Shown in pieces: positions 37,153 through 46,074 of a DNA stretch of 64,000 nt; position 1 is the stretch's first letter; each line of letters starts with the position of its first letter. A program made the translations under genes and the position numbers. The notes below the pieces were generated by a model. The model saw nothing but the letters and a program-made list of their open reading frames with translations. It had not been told where the DNA came from and did not search any database. Source of the DNA: Actinopolyspora halophila DSM 43834 (lineage in GTDB: Bacteria; Actinomycetota; Actinomycetes; Mycobacteriales; Pseudonocardiaceae); assembly GCF_000371785.1 (NCBI RefSeq), contig NZ_AQUI01000002.1, positions 3,513,276 to 3,577,275 on the forward strand, given 5' to 3'.

Positions 37153-37985
37153 TTAGCTGCCCCGCGGGCACCAGCGGCCGAAGCCCCCTTCGGTGTCCAG
37201 GATCTGCCCGGTGACCCAGCGAGCCTCGTCGGTGACCAGCCAGCTGATCAGCCGGGCCGGCTCGTCGGGGTGCCCGTAGCGGCCGAATGGGAACATCGGG
37301 GCGACCTCGCGCCACGTGTCCTCGGTCAGGTATCCGGTGTCGACCGGCCCCGGGTTGACCGTGTTGACCCGAATACCCTGGTCAGCCAACTGGTCCGCCA
37401 AGGTCGTGGTCACCCCCGCCAGGGCGGCCTTGGCCGCGGCGTAGACCACCTCACCCGGCAACGGCCCCAGATGCTGACCCGAGGTCAGAAATACGATCGC
37501 ACCACCACTGCGCCCGTCATGCTGATTCGCGAAGGCCTGCGCCAACAGGAGGGTCGACCGAGCGTCGACGGCCCAGTGCTGGTCCAGCTCGCTGCTCAAC
37601 GCACCCAACGGGCCGTCCTCACCCGTCAGGGCGTGGTTGCACACCAGGACGTCGACATGGCCGAACACTGCGGTCGCGACTCCCACGATCCGTTCCGGAG
37701 CACCCGGCTCGGCGAGATCCCCGTGTCCCTCGGCCACCGAGGCCTGCTCGGTAGCCAGATGCTCCCGCACCCCGTCGAGCACCGCGTCGAGGTCGTCAGC
37801 TCCCCACTCCTGGCCACGATCGTGGTCGACGAAGTGATGGGCGAACACGCTCGCCCCGTAGGCGGCCAAACGACACGCGATCGCATAACCGATCCCACCC
37901 CGGTGACTGACCCCGTCACGAGCGCGACCCGCCCCCGCAACGGCAACAGCTCCCGCTTCAGTCCACGCCGCTGTTCCTCATCCAC
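37153..37985 (-). pseudogene. Short-chain dehydrogenase/reductase, frameshifted
   Basis: The GTG at 37985 opens with LRGRVALVTG, the start of an SDR Rossmann fold. The glycine-rich loop is then garbled unless one G is added near 37912, after which the text reads VSHRGGIGYAIACRLAAYGASVFAHHFVDHDRG and continues in frame to the stop at 37153. The rest is a good SDR: VDVLVCNHA, FLTSGQHLG and YAAAKAALAGVTTTLADQLADQGIRVNTVNPGPVDT, with the catalytic Tyr-x3-Lys, then VTGQILDTEGGF. The substrate is unknown. It is the last gene before the right-hand inverted repeat. Confidence 0.82.
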
Positions 37986-38013
37986 GCGCGCACCTTCTCA
38001 CAGGCCACGCAAT

Positions 38014-38042
38014 CTAACCGTTGGATTTTCGGCATGTGCTAC
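38014..38042 (-). repeat. Right terminal inverted repeat related to the Tn3 left end
   Basis: Read on the minus strand it begins GTAGCACATGCCGAAAATCC and ends AACGGTTAG, differing from the left repeat at 27785 at 3 of 29 positions. It lies 28 bp beyond the SDR start and just before an unrelated epimerase gene. Confidence 0.65.
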
Positions 38043-38079
38043 GTCTGGCCAGAAAGGAGAACTCCGTGACTTGAAAAGA

Positions 38080-39081
38080 TCAGGAACCGGTGAAAAGTTC
38101 GCGGTTGTTTCGGACCCACTCGATATAGCTCGACACTTGAGTGGTCAGCGGTCCGCAGCTCCACCCGAGTTCCTCGGCGATGCACTCCCGCGCGAGAACA
38201 CCGTTTTTACCGTGGTTGTAGGCAGGTTCCATGTCGTACTCGGCGTCGGTCGGTTCGGTTACCTTCAACAGGTCCTCACCGAACAGTGCCGCCAACTCGG
38301 GCACCGTGGTACGCACTCCGGAGGCGAGATTGTAGATGCGGTTGCCGTGCCGGTGTTGTTTCGCCATTATACGCAGCGCCTCCGCCGCCTCGGTTGCATT
38401 GAGCCAGTCGCCAGATGCCCGCAGCGTTCGCTCGGTCACGGCGAGTTTTTTCCCCTCGATGAACGCGGCGGCGAGATGATATGGCAACGACATGGCTTGA
38501 CGTCCGAGGGTCGGCCGTTCCATCGGGCCGAACATCTTGGTCAGCCGCACGATAGCGAGCGGCAGGTCATAAAGGTCACTGTAACGCAACGCCGCGCGCT
38601 CGGCGGCCCATTTGCTGATGCCGTACATCTCGTCCGGGGACGACGTCGATCGTTCAGTGAGTATTTCTTGCGGATTGTCACCGTAAACCGCGCCACTGCT
38701 GATCAGGATGCACCGCCGCAGCGGCGGTGCATCCCGCGCGGCGTCCAGCAAGTTCGCAGTACCGAGAACGTTGACGTCGAGAAACTTCCCTGGATTCTCA
38801 CGCTCGGACTTCGGGTCGTGGGTGACCGTCGCGCCGTGGACGATCACGTCGGGAGCGGTTGAGCGCACCAGCTCGCACATGCCCTCTGCATCCCGAACGT
38901 CCAAACTAGTCAGTCGCAACCGGTTGCGGACCGCGTGGAAATAGCCTTCCAGCTTGGCATCGCTGCTGTGCAGATCAACGCCGGTCACGGTGGCGTCCGG
39001 ATCGTGATGCAGCAATCGCTCGATGAGCACGCTCATGACGAATCCGCCGGTGCCCGTGACGAGATAACGCATCGTGCTCAC
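38080..39081 (-). CDS. NAD-dependent epimerase/dehydratase family protein
   Basis: The 333-residue extended SDR starts MRYLVTGTGGFVMSVLIERLL after a three-residue lead. The usual third glycine of GxxGxxG is a methionine here, which is unusual. DVRDAEGMCELV, VIVHGATVTHDP, the SSGAVYGDN active-site serine and YGISKWAAER (Tyr-x3-Lys) follow, with a C-terminal GDWLNATEAAEAL substrate region. Relatives reduce, epimerise or dehydrate nucleotide sugars and other carbonyl compounds. It is followed on the same strand by the truncated ABC ATPase; no pathway partner is obvious. Confidence 0.85.
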   Translation of the reverse strand: MSTMRYLVTGTGGFVMSVLIERLLHHDPDATVTGVDLHSSDAKLEGYFHAVRNRLRLTSLDVRDAEGMCELVRSTAPDVIVHGATVTHDPKSERENPGKFLDVNVLGTANLLDAARDAPPLRRCILISSGAVYGDNPQEILTERSTSSPDEMYGISKWAAERAALRYSDLYDLPLAIVRLTKMFGPMERPTLGRQAMSLPYHLAAAFIEGKKLAVTERTLRASGDWLNATEAAEALRIMAKQHRHGNRIYNLASGVRTTVPELAALFGEDLLKVTEPTDAEYDMEPAYNHGKNGVLARECIAEELGWSCGPLTTQVSSYIEWVRNNRELFTGS

Positions 39082-39096
39082 TCTCCAGTCATGAGG

Positions 39097-39563
39097 TCAG
39101 ATCCGCCCGACATCGGCCGATGATCGTGCCTGCGCTGCGGCACGCATCTCCCGAACAGCGTCGTCCACTGTGATTACTCCCGGCAGTCCCAGCTCTGCGG
39201 CAAGGACCGCGGCCTGCGGTGGTCGGATGTTCGTGCCCCGCAAGACCTTCGGCTGTGTGAACACCGCTTTCGGGGTGTCGTCGGCGAGTATTCCTCCCGC
39301 CTGCATGGCGAGGACTCTGGTCGCGTATTGGGCGACCAGCGCCATGTCGTGCGAGATGATCACTACGGTGTGGCCCGCCGCCTGATACCGGGCGAGGCAG
39401 TCCAGGATCAGTCTGGCTTCGTCCGGGTCCTGGCCGGTGGTCGGTTCGTCGATAACGGCCACGTCGGATTCCATCACCAGCACGGAAGCGATCGCGAGCC
39501 GCTGCCGCTCCCCTCGGGACAGCTGAGCGGGGTTATCCTCCTCCCGTCCGGCGAGGCCGACTA
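39097..39563 (-). pseudogene. ABC transporter ATPase, 5' part replaced by an IS
   Basis: The C-terminal half of an ABC ATPase remains: PAQLSRGERQRLAIASVLVMESDVAVIDEPTTGQDPDEARLIL with the signature (LSRGE), Walker B (VAVIDEP) and D-loop, then VVIISHDMALVAQYATRVLAM with the switch histidine. The pattern resembles ECF/CbiO-type energising subunits. The Walker A half is missing; an IS5-family element begins at 39564. The DNA beyond the IS does not continue the gene in any frame I checked, so this is not a simple insertion. Apparent upstream codons are antisense transposase. Confidence 0.8.
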
Positions 39564-40577
39564 GGTGCTGTTTAGGAATTGATCTTGGCGAGGTCGGCGA
39601 GCCAGATGTTGATGGAGGCAATGTGCACGGTGGCTTCGTAGCGGACGGCGAGTTTGTCGTAGCGGCTGGCGACGGCGCGGTGGTGTTTGAGCTGGTTGAT
39701 GCCGCATTCGACGGCGTGGCGCTGTCGGTAGGTGGCGGGGTCGAAAGCAGGCGGTCGGCCTCCGGCCGAGCCGCGCGCCCGGCGGTGGGCGGCTTGGTCT
39801 TTGGGAACCGGAATCGTCGCGGCGATGCCACGTGTGCGCAGATAGTCCCGGTTAGCGCGGGAGGAGTAGGCTTTGTCGGCCAGCACTCGTGCCGGGCGGG
39901 TGCGCGCTCGCCCCGGTCCGAGCTGGGGCACGCGGATCGCGTTCAGCACGGCCGACATCTGGGGACTGTCACCACGTTGACCAGCGGTGATCACCAGTGA
40001 CAACGGTTTGCGTCCTTGTTCGCAGGCCAGATGGATCTTCGTGGTGAACCCGCCTCGAGACCGGCCCAGCGCATGATCAGCCGGTTCCTCGCCGGGCGGT
40101 TCGACCTGCCCATCGGGGCAGCGGCGGGCGCCGGCGGCATGCTGGTGAGCCCGATTGATCGTGGAATCGACCGATACCTGCCAGTCGATCAGGCCTACCC
40201 GATCGGCCCAGGACCACAGCATCGTCAGGATCCAAGGCCACACACCTTCCCGCTGCCAGCGGCGAAACAGCTGGTAGATCGACTGCCAATGCCCATACCG
40301 TTCCGGCACGTCCCGCCACGGAGCGCCGACCCGCACCCGCCACCGGATCCCGTCCAGCAACTGCCGCCGCGTCCACTTCGGCCGACGACCCACCCCGGAA
40401 CGAGGCGGCAACACGCGCTGCAACGCCACCCATTGCCGGTCCGTCAGATCCTTACGCCCGCCGCTCGATACGCTTCCCACCGAGGTCTCCGGATAGATGT
40501 TGATCTTCTTGGTCGTCGATCCATCTACCGGAGACCTCCCTACATCCCCACACCAGGGGCCCTTCTTAAACAGCTCC
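39564..40577 (-). mobile_element. IS5-family insertion sequence
   Basis: The ends are GG-N-GCTGTTTA-N-GAA at 39564-39578 and its inverse at 40563-40577, flanked on both sides by TA, which may be a 2-bp target duplication. A single minus-strand transposase gene fills the roughly 1014-bp element. It cut an ABC ATPase gene. Confidence 0.75.
39572..40480 (-). CDS. IS5-family transposase
   Basis: The intact 302-residue protein has the N-terminal [15 protein letters not shown] and [38 protein letters not shown] blocks (DUF4096-type), the first DDE aspartate in [13 protein letters not shown], the second in [21 protein letters not shown], and the C-terminal glutamate in [26 protein letters not shown]. 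It ends only 8 bp from the left edge of the element. The gene is open throughout, so the copy could be active. Confidence 0.9.
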   Translation of the reverse strand: MGSVSSGGRKDLTDRQWVALQRVLPPRSGVGRRPKWTRRQLLDGIRWRVRVGAPWRDVPERYGHWQSIYQLFRRWQREGVWPWILTMLWSWADRVGLIDWQVSVDSTINRAHQHAAGARRCPDGQVEPPGEEPADHALGRSRGGFTTKIHLACEQGRKPLSLVITAGQRGDSPQMSAVLNAIRVPQLGPGRARTRPARVLADKAYSSRANRDYLRTRGIAATIPVPKDQAAHRRARGSAGGRPPAFDPATYRQRHAVECGINQLKHHRAVASRYDKLAVRYEATVHIASINIWLADLAKINS

Positions 40578-41224
40578 TAACCCAACAGGGCTATAACGCC
40601 CGCTGAAAACCGTCCCCAGATTGCCGCTCTGTTCGACGTGCCTTCAACACCCTATATGGCTATCTCACCAGCGGAAACCGTGCTCAGCACCAGCTCCTGC
40701 GCTCCTACTGCTCAACACCCACCTTGACAAGCCGATGACTCCTGTTGTTCACTTACAACCATAGAAACTGTGAGTACCCATTGGAATCTCCACAGTAACC
40801 TGGAGGTGATCCCACTTCGGTCACATCTCATGCTACTACCGTAAGTGTTGTCGCTTGCATTAGTTACCAGAAATTCCCTCGCTACGTCCGATTTGACCGT
40901 TAATCGCGAGAAGCCAACCGCGTACGCACCGCCAAAGTCGCGACACACAAGCGATTTCTGACACTGGGGGCAGACCGCGGATTTGGTCAGCCGGACGGAG
41001 TTCGCACCTGCTGTTCCAATCCAGCTTTCAGGGCGCACCGTGGCCGTAGGCCACCCGCTGGATGCAAACAATCTTCCGGCTAGACAGAGACCTTGAAGAC
41101 GACCGTCCCAAACATTACTCCGGCTGCAGCGATTCGAAAAATTTCACGCAATTCGAAGATCAATAGAGTGGTTTTTGGCCACGCACAGCACCCGAGTACG
41201 AACGTTTAGGTTAGGATCTCCATC
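40578..41224. other. Relatively AT-rich gap upstream of the azapteridine-type cluster
   Basis: About 650 bp separate the IS5-type element from the first cluster gene. Base composition is closer to balanced than elsewhere. A minus-strand frame of 119 codons (40712-41071) has no recognisable domain and I do not call it. The promoter of the cluster should lie in the last 150 bp, which are AT-rich (AAAAATTTCACGCAATTCG; GTTTAGGTTAGGAT), but I cannot place it exactly. Confidence 0.4.
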
Positions 41225-42049
41225 GTGTCCGTTGATCCACTCAGCTATCTCACGAGCACGGTCGGCCTCGTGTGCACCAAGAACGCGGATAATATGAACG
41301 TAATGTCAGCTGAGTGGACGTACTTCGTAGCTCGAGATCCACTGCACATCGCTGTAGGAATTGCGGATTACAACTGGACCCAGTCGCGCGCCGTCGAATC
41401 GAAGGAGTTCAGCGTCACTCTGTGCGACATTTCGCAGACTGCGGTTGCAGTGTTCGCGGGGAGTTTTAGCGGGCAGGAGATCGACAAAACCTCAAGCGAC
41501 GCCCTTGAACTCGCCAACCCTTCAGTAATCGACACTCCATACGTTCGCGGTGGGGTCTTCAACGCCGAGTGCCGGGTCCGTCAGGTCGTAGAATTACCAG
41601 GTTACCTACTCATTATCGGCGAGGCCGTTTGGTCGTCTGCCAACTCGGTGGCCAGCGCTCGTCCTTTGGTCAAGCACGGCGACATCCACGAACTCGGCCC
41701 ACGGATCAGTGATCGTCGCGTGGTGACAACGGCACAATTGTCCCCGGACGGATCCAGTGTTCGGGTCGCGGCTACAGCCTACGATGCTCCCCACGATGCT
41801 CCGTGGGAAGTCGTGGTGACCGATGGCTCGGGGGAAATCGTTCTCGAAGAGCACCTGGAACCCGACGGCCACGTCTTGCTGGTCGACTTCACCCTCCCCC
41901 GCCTCCTGGACCTGCTCGATGTTGTAGTCCGTCGTCACGACGCTCCAAGCGGGTGGGCTCACAGCACTCGTCCAGGGGACGACTGCGCCTCAGGCACTAC
42001 TAGCCCGAGGCGCCTCAGTACGCCGTCCGGTCTACCCAACCGGCGGTGA
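41225..42049 (+). CDS. Flavin-reductase-like FMN-binding protein
   Basis: The GTG-started 274-residue protein has a split-barrel flavin-reductase domain: PLSYLTSTVGLVCTKNADNMNVMSAEWTYFVARDPLHIAVGIADYNWTQSRAVESKEFSVTLCD, with the NVMSAEW stretch typical of this family. The C-terminal 100 residues are extra. It is the first gene of the azapteridine-type cluster. It could supply reduced flavin, or catalyse a redox step on the heterocycle. It lacks a counterpart in the classical Burkholderia toxABCDE operon, so its role here is an open question. It ends 33 bp before the micro-ORF. Confidence 0.82.
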   Translation: MSVDPLSYLTSTVGLVCTKNADNMNVMSAEWTYFVARDPLHIAVGIADYNWTQSRAVESKEFSVTLCDISQTAVAVFAGSFSGQEIDKTSSDALELANPSVIDTPYVRGGVFNAECRVRQVVELPGYLLIIGEAVWSSANSVASARPLVKHGDIHELGPRISDRRVVTTAQLSPDGSSVRVAATAYDAPHDAPWEVVVTDGSGEIVLEEHLEPDGHVLLVDFTLPRLLDLLDVVVRRHDAPSGWAHSTRPGDDCASGTTSPRRLSTPSGLPNRR

Positions 42050-42082
42050 GATCCATCTCTTGAGCATGGAAGGAGGTGACCG

Positions 42083-42127
42083 ATGATGATCAAGCCTGTG
42101 CGTCGTTATCGCGACGTCGTCAAGTAA
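42083..42127 (+). CDS. 14-codon micro-ORF (possible leader or precursor peptide)
   Basis: A near-perfect ribosome site AAGGAGGTG (42070-42078) precedes two consecutive ATGs, opening a 14-codon frame: MMIKPVRRYRDVVK. The stop TAA is followed after 6 bp by a strong hairpin. It is the best ribosome site of the neighbourhood, much better than those of the large genes around it, so translation is likely. The peptide is basic and lacks runs of one amino acid that would mark a classical attenuator. It could be a regulatory leader peptide for the downstream beta-propeller gene, or a tiny peptide with a direct role. I recognise no relative. Confidence 0.55.
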   Translation: MMIKPVRRYRDVVK

Positions 42128-42133
42128 GCAGAG

Positions 42134-42165
42134 GCTCGGGGCTTCCGAAATCGGAGGCCCCGAGC
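42134..42165 (+). terminator. Strong hairpin with U-rich tail (terminator or attenuator)
   Basis: GCTCGGGGC opens a stem of 15 pairs, with one G-U pair and a loop of about two to four bases, closed by GCCCCGAGC. A pyrimidine-rich tail (CCTTTTCCGTTTCTT) follows. It sits between the micro-ORF and the next large gene, the arrangement of a transcription attenuator; partial termination could also set a higher level of the first two genes. Confidence 0.7.
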
Positions 42166-42191
42166 ACCTTTTCCGTTTCTTGGGAGTGATT

Positions 42192-44075
42192 GTGGAACTG
42201 CGCAGCCGTGTCGTCCGGATCCTACCCGCGGGGCATGCTGGAATCCTCGCCACCGACATGTCGGGGCGAATACATCTGCTCGATGAGCACCTCCAGGTCG
42301 TGCGGTCGTCCAGTGTAGTGTCCGACCCGGTTCCCATCTATGGGGTCGCTGCCACCGACCACTGGGTAGTGACCAAGAACAAGATGGGAGGAATCAGCCG
42401 CTGGTCATTGCCATCACTGGATCTGGCTGACCATATCGATGCCGTGGAGTTGTCCGACCCGGCAGGGCTCATGCCCGACGAGACCCCCTCTCCGACCATC
42501 AACCGCGGGATCGCAATTCACAACGGACGAGTCTACGTCAACAATGGGTATCTCCAGCTCGTCGTAATCGACTTGGAAACATTCACAGTGCTGGAGATCG
42601 TCGAGTCGATGAGCCCGGATTATCTGGAGTGTATTTGCCTCGACCGTGAAGATCTACACGCGGTGACCGACAAAAAGGGAAGACTATTCCTAGGTGATCT
42701 CGCCACTCGCACGTTTCCGATCGAAGTACAGGTGGACGACCATTCAAATCTTCACCGCGTACGTTGGGATCACCGCCATGAGCGTTTCTGGGTGACTCAG
42801 GACAGCGGCGACGGCTCCCTGGGACGAATCAGCAATGGCGTCACGACCATCGACGAAGACGGACAAAAGATAGATTCACTATTGTTCGCGACCGACGATG
42901 TCGAATTCCTCGAATTCACCCCTGATCAGCGCTGGGTTTACGCTGGCGGATTCGAGGGCGAACTCAAGTTGTTCGACAACGCTGAGCCACAGCTACATAT
43001 CGAGCGTACTGTAGCTCGGTTCGAGCACAACATCATCGACTTCGTCCTCGGGCCACTCACTGGACGTTTGATCGTACTGACCCAGGATGGTCGTATTACC
43101 GCCCTCGATCCAGAGGGTTTTCCAGTCGCTGAGGCGAACTTCCGTCGACAATGCGTGTGGGACCTACAATCGGATTTCCACGATCCCGACCGAGTACTGG
43201 CGGCCACTGACGAGGGCATCGCCGAGTTGCGCATCGATCGGTCAGGCCCTCGCACTGATCAGGTTGCTGTGCGCTTGGTGGCCCGACATCGATATCGTCA
43301 CGGCATTACTCGCCGAGTCGTCCCCCTCGAAGACGGGGGCTGGATCGGCGTCACTCGCAATGACGTAGTCTACCGCTGCAGTTCTGACGGAACTTCGAGT
43401 TGGCTTTCCCCGCTGAACAGCAGACTATTCACCGCCGATGTCGATGAGCAGCGTGGGCGCGTTCTGGTTTCGGCCAACGAAGGCGGTCTCGAGCTGGATC
43501 TCACCGATGGGTCTTTGCTGGACAAAATCGTGGTAAGCGCTTCCCCGGTATGGGCAGCCGCCTATGCTCCGGATGGAGACCGTCTTCTGGGGGGACGCGA
43601 TGGTGTCGTGCGTCGGATATCCGCCGACAACCATCATGTGCGGTGGGAAACCGAGACTGGCGACGAGTCCTACTCGAAACGTATCTGGTATGCCGACGAT
43701 CGTCTCTGGGTCGTCGGAGGCGGCAGCGGCCTCAACGAGCTCGACGAAGTCACCGGAGCGATCCTGCACACGTTCTCCGAGTTCCTGGAGAACACGGTTG
43801 AAGACGGCGTGGCTGTCGACGGATTCGTATACGCGGTCAGCTACGGTCAGCAGCTCGGTGTCTATCTCGATCCTGCGGCGGGAAAGGTGCCGGAGGCCCT
43901 CGGCATGCTTGAGCCAATGCCCGATTTCACCAAGGCCCTTCTGGTCGCACGCGCCAGCGATGGCACCCCGAACCTGCTGGTCGGAGGACGTGGGGGATGG
44001 ATCCGAACTTACCGACTCGACGACGGCGTGCCGCACCGCGTCCGCGACTTCCTCCTGTCGCCAGATGAGGGGTAG
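42192..44075 (+). CDS. WD40/beta-propeller-like protein of the azapteridine-type cluster
   Basis: The start is uncertain: a TGGGAG site fits the GTG at 42192, while TTG 42180 and GTG 42186 are in frame. The product is about 627 residues with degenerate 40-50-residue repeats (GILATDMSGRIHLLDEHLQV; IYGVAATDHWVVTKNKMGGISRWSLPSL; WVYAGGFEGELKLFDN; VWAAAYAPDGDRLLGGRDGVVRRI), indicating a beta-propeller, probably two. No signal peptide or catalytic motif is visible. A separate, more canonical WD40 protein lies downstream, so this is an additional propeller not seen in the classical toxoflavin operon. It ends 5 bp before the MFS gene. Confidence 0.75.
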   Translation: MELRSRVVRILPAGHAGILATDMSGRIHLLDEHLQVVRSSSVVSDPVPIYGVAATDHWVVTKNKMGGISRWSLPSLDLADHIDAVELSDPAGLMPDETPSPTINRGIAIHNGRVYVNNGYLQLVVIDLETFTVLEIVESMSPDYLECICLDREDLHAVTDKKGRLFLGDLATRTFPIEVQVDDHSNLHRVRWDHRHERFWVTQDSGDGSLGRISNGVTTIDEDGQKIDSLLFATDDVEFLEFTPDQRWVYAGGFEGELKLFDNAEPQLHIERTVARFEHNIIDFVLGPLTGRLIVLTQDGRITALDPEGFPVAEANFRRQCVWDLQSDFHDPDRVLAATDEGIAELRIDRSGPRTDQVAVRLVARHRYRHGITRRVVPLEDGGWIGVTRNDVVYRCSSDGTSSWLSPLNSRLFTADVDEQRGRVLVSANEGGLELDLTDGSLLDKIVVSASPVWAAAYAPDGDRLLGGRDGVVRRISADNHHVRWETETGDESYSKRIWYADDRLWVVGGGSGLNELDEVTGAILHTFSEFLENTVEDGVAVDGFVYAVSYGQQLGVYLDPAAGKVPEALGMLEPMPDFTKALLVARASDGTPNLLVGGRGGWIRTYRLDDGVPHRVRDFLLSPDEG

Positions 44076-44080
44076 CGGAT

Positions 44081-45403
44081 ATGACTGCTTCGGCGACCAA
44101 CTGGCACGCACGGAAGGATCCGCGTTTCATTGCCTTCTTGGCCGGGGTTGTAACGAACAACCTCGGTGAAGGAATTTACAAAGTTGCTCTCCCTCTGCTG
44201 GCATACTCGCTGACCGGTTCGCTCGCCGTGATGGCTCTCGTCGCGGCAGCAACTCCGATCGCCCTGCTGCTCGGCGGCCCGCTATTCGGATACATCGCCG
44301 ATCGTTACGGCACTCGTGTGCTCGTCGTTCCCGGCCTCGCAGTGCAGTGTGTCGCTGCGCTCGTACTTGCACTTTCTCTGCTCAATGGTGGGAAACCGAC
44401 CATCGCATTACTGGCCGCCTCGGAATTCTTCATACAGCTTGGCGGTGCGATGTATCGGGCCGGCTGGTTCGCCAGCGTACCTGGCCTCTTCCCGACCGAA
44501 CCGGGGCGGGCGCGCGGACTCCTGGCCACCAGCTATCAAGCCACCGAGATGCTCGGCCCCCTGCTGGCAGGCTTGCTCATCGCTGTACTCGGAATACCTG
44601 GACTTGTATGGATCAACGTAGCGACTTTTCTCGCCCCAATGGGGGTCTGGATAGCTGGGGTACGAGTGCCACGCGAGCAGGATGGAGGCACGCTCCCACA
44701 CGGCCTTTGGGGGTCGCTCGGCGAAGGCTGGCAGGTTCTGCGCCACAGTCGTCGTGTCTTTACCACGATGTTGCTGCTGGTTCCATGCTCATTGCTCGCA
44801 AGCAGCGCGACGCTGGCGCTTGGATTGTTCTACCTGCGGGATCGTCTCGACGTCTCGGAGAGTATGGTCGGAATCGCGGTAGCACTGATCAACGTCGGCG
44901 CACTGTTCGGTGCGGCTTCCGCAGCCCGCCGACACCACATGCGGCTACGGACGATCGCCTACGCCGCCCTCGGGACCATGGCGGGAAGCCTGTTCCTCGC
45001 CCCACTACCGATGACCGCGGTCGTCGTGGGCGCTCTCGCCATGCTCTTCGCCGCCGAAGCGCTGCTGTCGACGTCAGCGGAAGTTGCACTCTACAACTCA
45101 CTGCCTCGTGAAGCCATCGGTCGCACCTACGGCTTCTTTCGATTGGTGCTCGGTACAGCAGCCATGCTGGCCCCTGCCGTCATAGCGGTCTCCGACGTCC
45201 TGCTCGACGTGCGAGCCGTCTTCGTCGTCCTCGGCTTGTTCGCAGTGGCCCCCCTCGCATGGCTGCTGCTGCGATCGCCGAGCGAGTGGGATCTCGTGCC
45301 TGAATCAGCGTCGAAGCCCGCACTCCCCGACTCGCCTCCTGCCTCCGATTCCCCACGCCAGCAGGATCCCCAAACCTCAGCCCCTCGGGAAGATTCCACA
45401 TGA
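44081..45403 (+). CDS. MFS exporter (EntS-like, 12 TM)
   Basis: The 440-residue protein has 12 predicted helices and the motif-A loop [12 protein letters not shown] near residue 70. [34 protein letters not shown] forms the first helices, and the fold resembles the EntS/MFS_3 exporters of siderophores and other small molecules. The C-terminal tail is polar (Pro, Ser, Asp-rich). In this cluster it most probably exports the product and gives self-protection. Its stop overlaps the GTP cyclohydrolase start by 4 bp. Confidence 0.87.
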   Translation: MTASATNWHARKDPRFIAFLAGVVTNNLGEGIYKVALPLLAYSLTGSLAVMALVAAATPIALLLGGPLFGYIADRYGTRVLVVPGLAVQCVAALVLALSLLNGGKPTIALLAASEFFIQLGGAMYRAGWFASVPGLFPTEPGRARGLLATSYQATEMLGPLLAGLLIAVLGIPGLVWINVATFLAPMGVWIAGVRVPREQDGGTLPHGLWGSLGEGWQVLRHSRRVFTTMLLLVPCSLLASSATLALGLFYLRDRLDVSESMVGIAVALINVGALFGAASAARRHHMRLRTIAYAALGTMAGSLFLAPLPMTAVVVGALAMLFAAEALLSTSAEVALYNSLPREAIGRTYGFFRLVLGTAAMLAPAVIAVSDVLLDVRAVFVVLGLFAVAPLAWLLLRSPSEWDLVPESASKPALPDSPPASDSPRQQDPQTSAPREDST

Positions 45404-46047
45404 CTCAGAGATCGCCTTCGCCCACCAAGATCCCTGACAGCCCGCGGGTACGCGCCCGCGTGCCGATGCCGCTGTCCGTACGACAGCACTCCGCGAACGC
45501 GGAAGTAGTCAGCTTCGTCGGGTTGCGCGACTCGGACGAGCACATTGCTCTCGTCCTGCCACGCCCGGTAGGTGCCCCAGAGCCTGACTCCGCCCCATTG
45601 GTACGTATCCATTCCGAATGCCTCACTGGTGACGTGTTCGGCAGTGCGCGCTGCGACTGCGGCGCACAGTTGGAGGAATCCCTCGAGCTGATGGCTGACC
45701 AGGGTGGAGTGATTTGTTACCTGCGTCAGGAAGGGCGTGGAATCGGACTCTACAACAAACTAGACGCCTATCGTCTGCAGGACAACGGTTACGACACGCT
45801 CGAAGCGAACCTCGCGTTGGATCTGCCCGGCGACGCCCGTGCATACGGTGTCGCCACCGAGATGCTCAAAGCGTTGGACCTGACCAGTGTCCGCCTTCTC
45901 ACGAACAATCCCGACAAAGCCCGCGACCTGCACGCCACCGGCATCAACGTCACTGAGGTCGTGGGGACGAGCACCCATGTCACCGATCACAACCGCAACT
46001 ACTTGCGCACCAAGGCGACACGACTACTCCACCAACTCGATGCCTGA
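45400..46047 (+). CDS. GTP cyclohydrolase II (ToxB/RibA-like)
   Basis: The 215-residue protein is a single-domain GTP cyclohydrolase [30 protein letters not shown] provides the three zinc cysteines (C-x10-C-x-C) near residue 75, and [31 protein letters not shown] carries the catalytic arginine and tyrosine. [22 protein letters not shown] follows. The enzyme opens GTP to 2,5-diamino-6-ribosylamino-pyrimidinone phosphate, the shared first step of riboflavin and toxoflavin-type azapteridine synthesis. No DHBP-synthase domain is fused, and no other riboflavin genes are nearby, so it is pathway-specific. The ATG overlaps the MFS stop. Confidence 0.9.
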   Translation: MTQRSPSPTKIPDSPRVRARVPMPLSVRQHSANAEVVSFVGLRDSDEHIALVLPRPVGAPEPDSAPLVRIHSECLTGDVFGSARCDCGAQLEESLELMADQGGVICYLRQEGRGIGLYNKLDAYRLQDNGYDTLEANLALDLPGDARAYGVATEMLKALDLTSVRLLTNNPDKARDLHATGINVTEVVGTSTHVTDHNRNYLRTKATRLLHQLDA

Positions 46048-46074
46048 CACTGCCCCAAACCGGGAAGGACAATC

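Larger units (their letters stand above)
27785..38042. mobile_element. Putative Tn3-family transposon of about 10.3 kb with catabolic cargo
   Basis: Bases 27785-27813 and the reverse complement of 38014-38042 agree at 26 of 29 positions (shared GTAGCACA, CGAAAA and CCAACGGTTAG), the right size and placement for Tn3-type terminal inverted repeats. The enclosed segment holds tnpA, a serine resolvase and passenger genes (LacI regulator, DapA-family lyase, Nramp-like transporter, MFS, SDR). Two reservations apply. The transposase reads inward from the left end, unlike most Tn3 elements, where its 3' end lies at an inverted repeat. No 5-bp target duplication is visible. The right end may belong to a related but separate element. 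Confidence 0.55.

Noticed and set aside
37138-38862. Plus-strand open frame of 574 codons across the SDR and epimerase
   Set aside because: It crosses an inverted repeat and two genes on the other strand, and lacks any domain.
39564-39831. N-terminal extension of the ABC ATPase frame through the IS
   Set aside because: It is the same strand's out-of-frame reading of the IS5-type transposase and contains no Walker A motif.
40712-41071. Minus-strand 119-codon frame upstream of the azapteridine-type cluster
   Set aside because: It holds a CPQC pair but no other domain feature, has no ribosome site I could see, and sits where the cluster promoter should be.
45400-46047. Reading the GTP cyclohydrolase II as part of riboflavin biosynthesis
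   Set aside because: No lumazine synthase, riboflavin synthase, RibD or DHBP synthase lies nearby, while three tox-type partners do.
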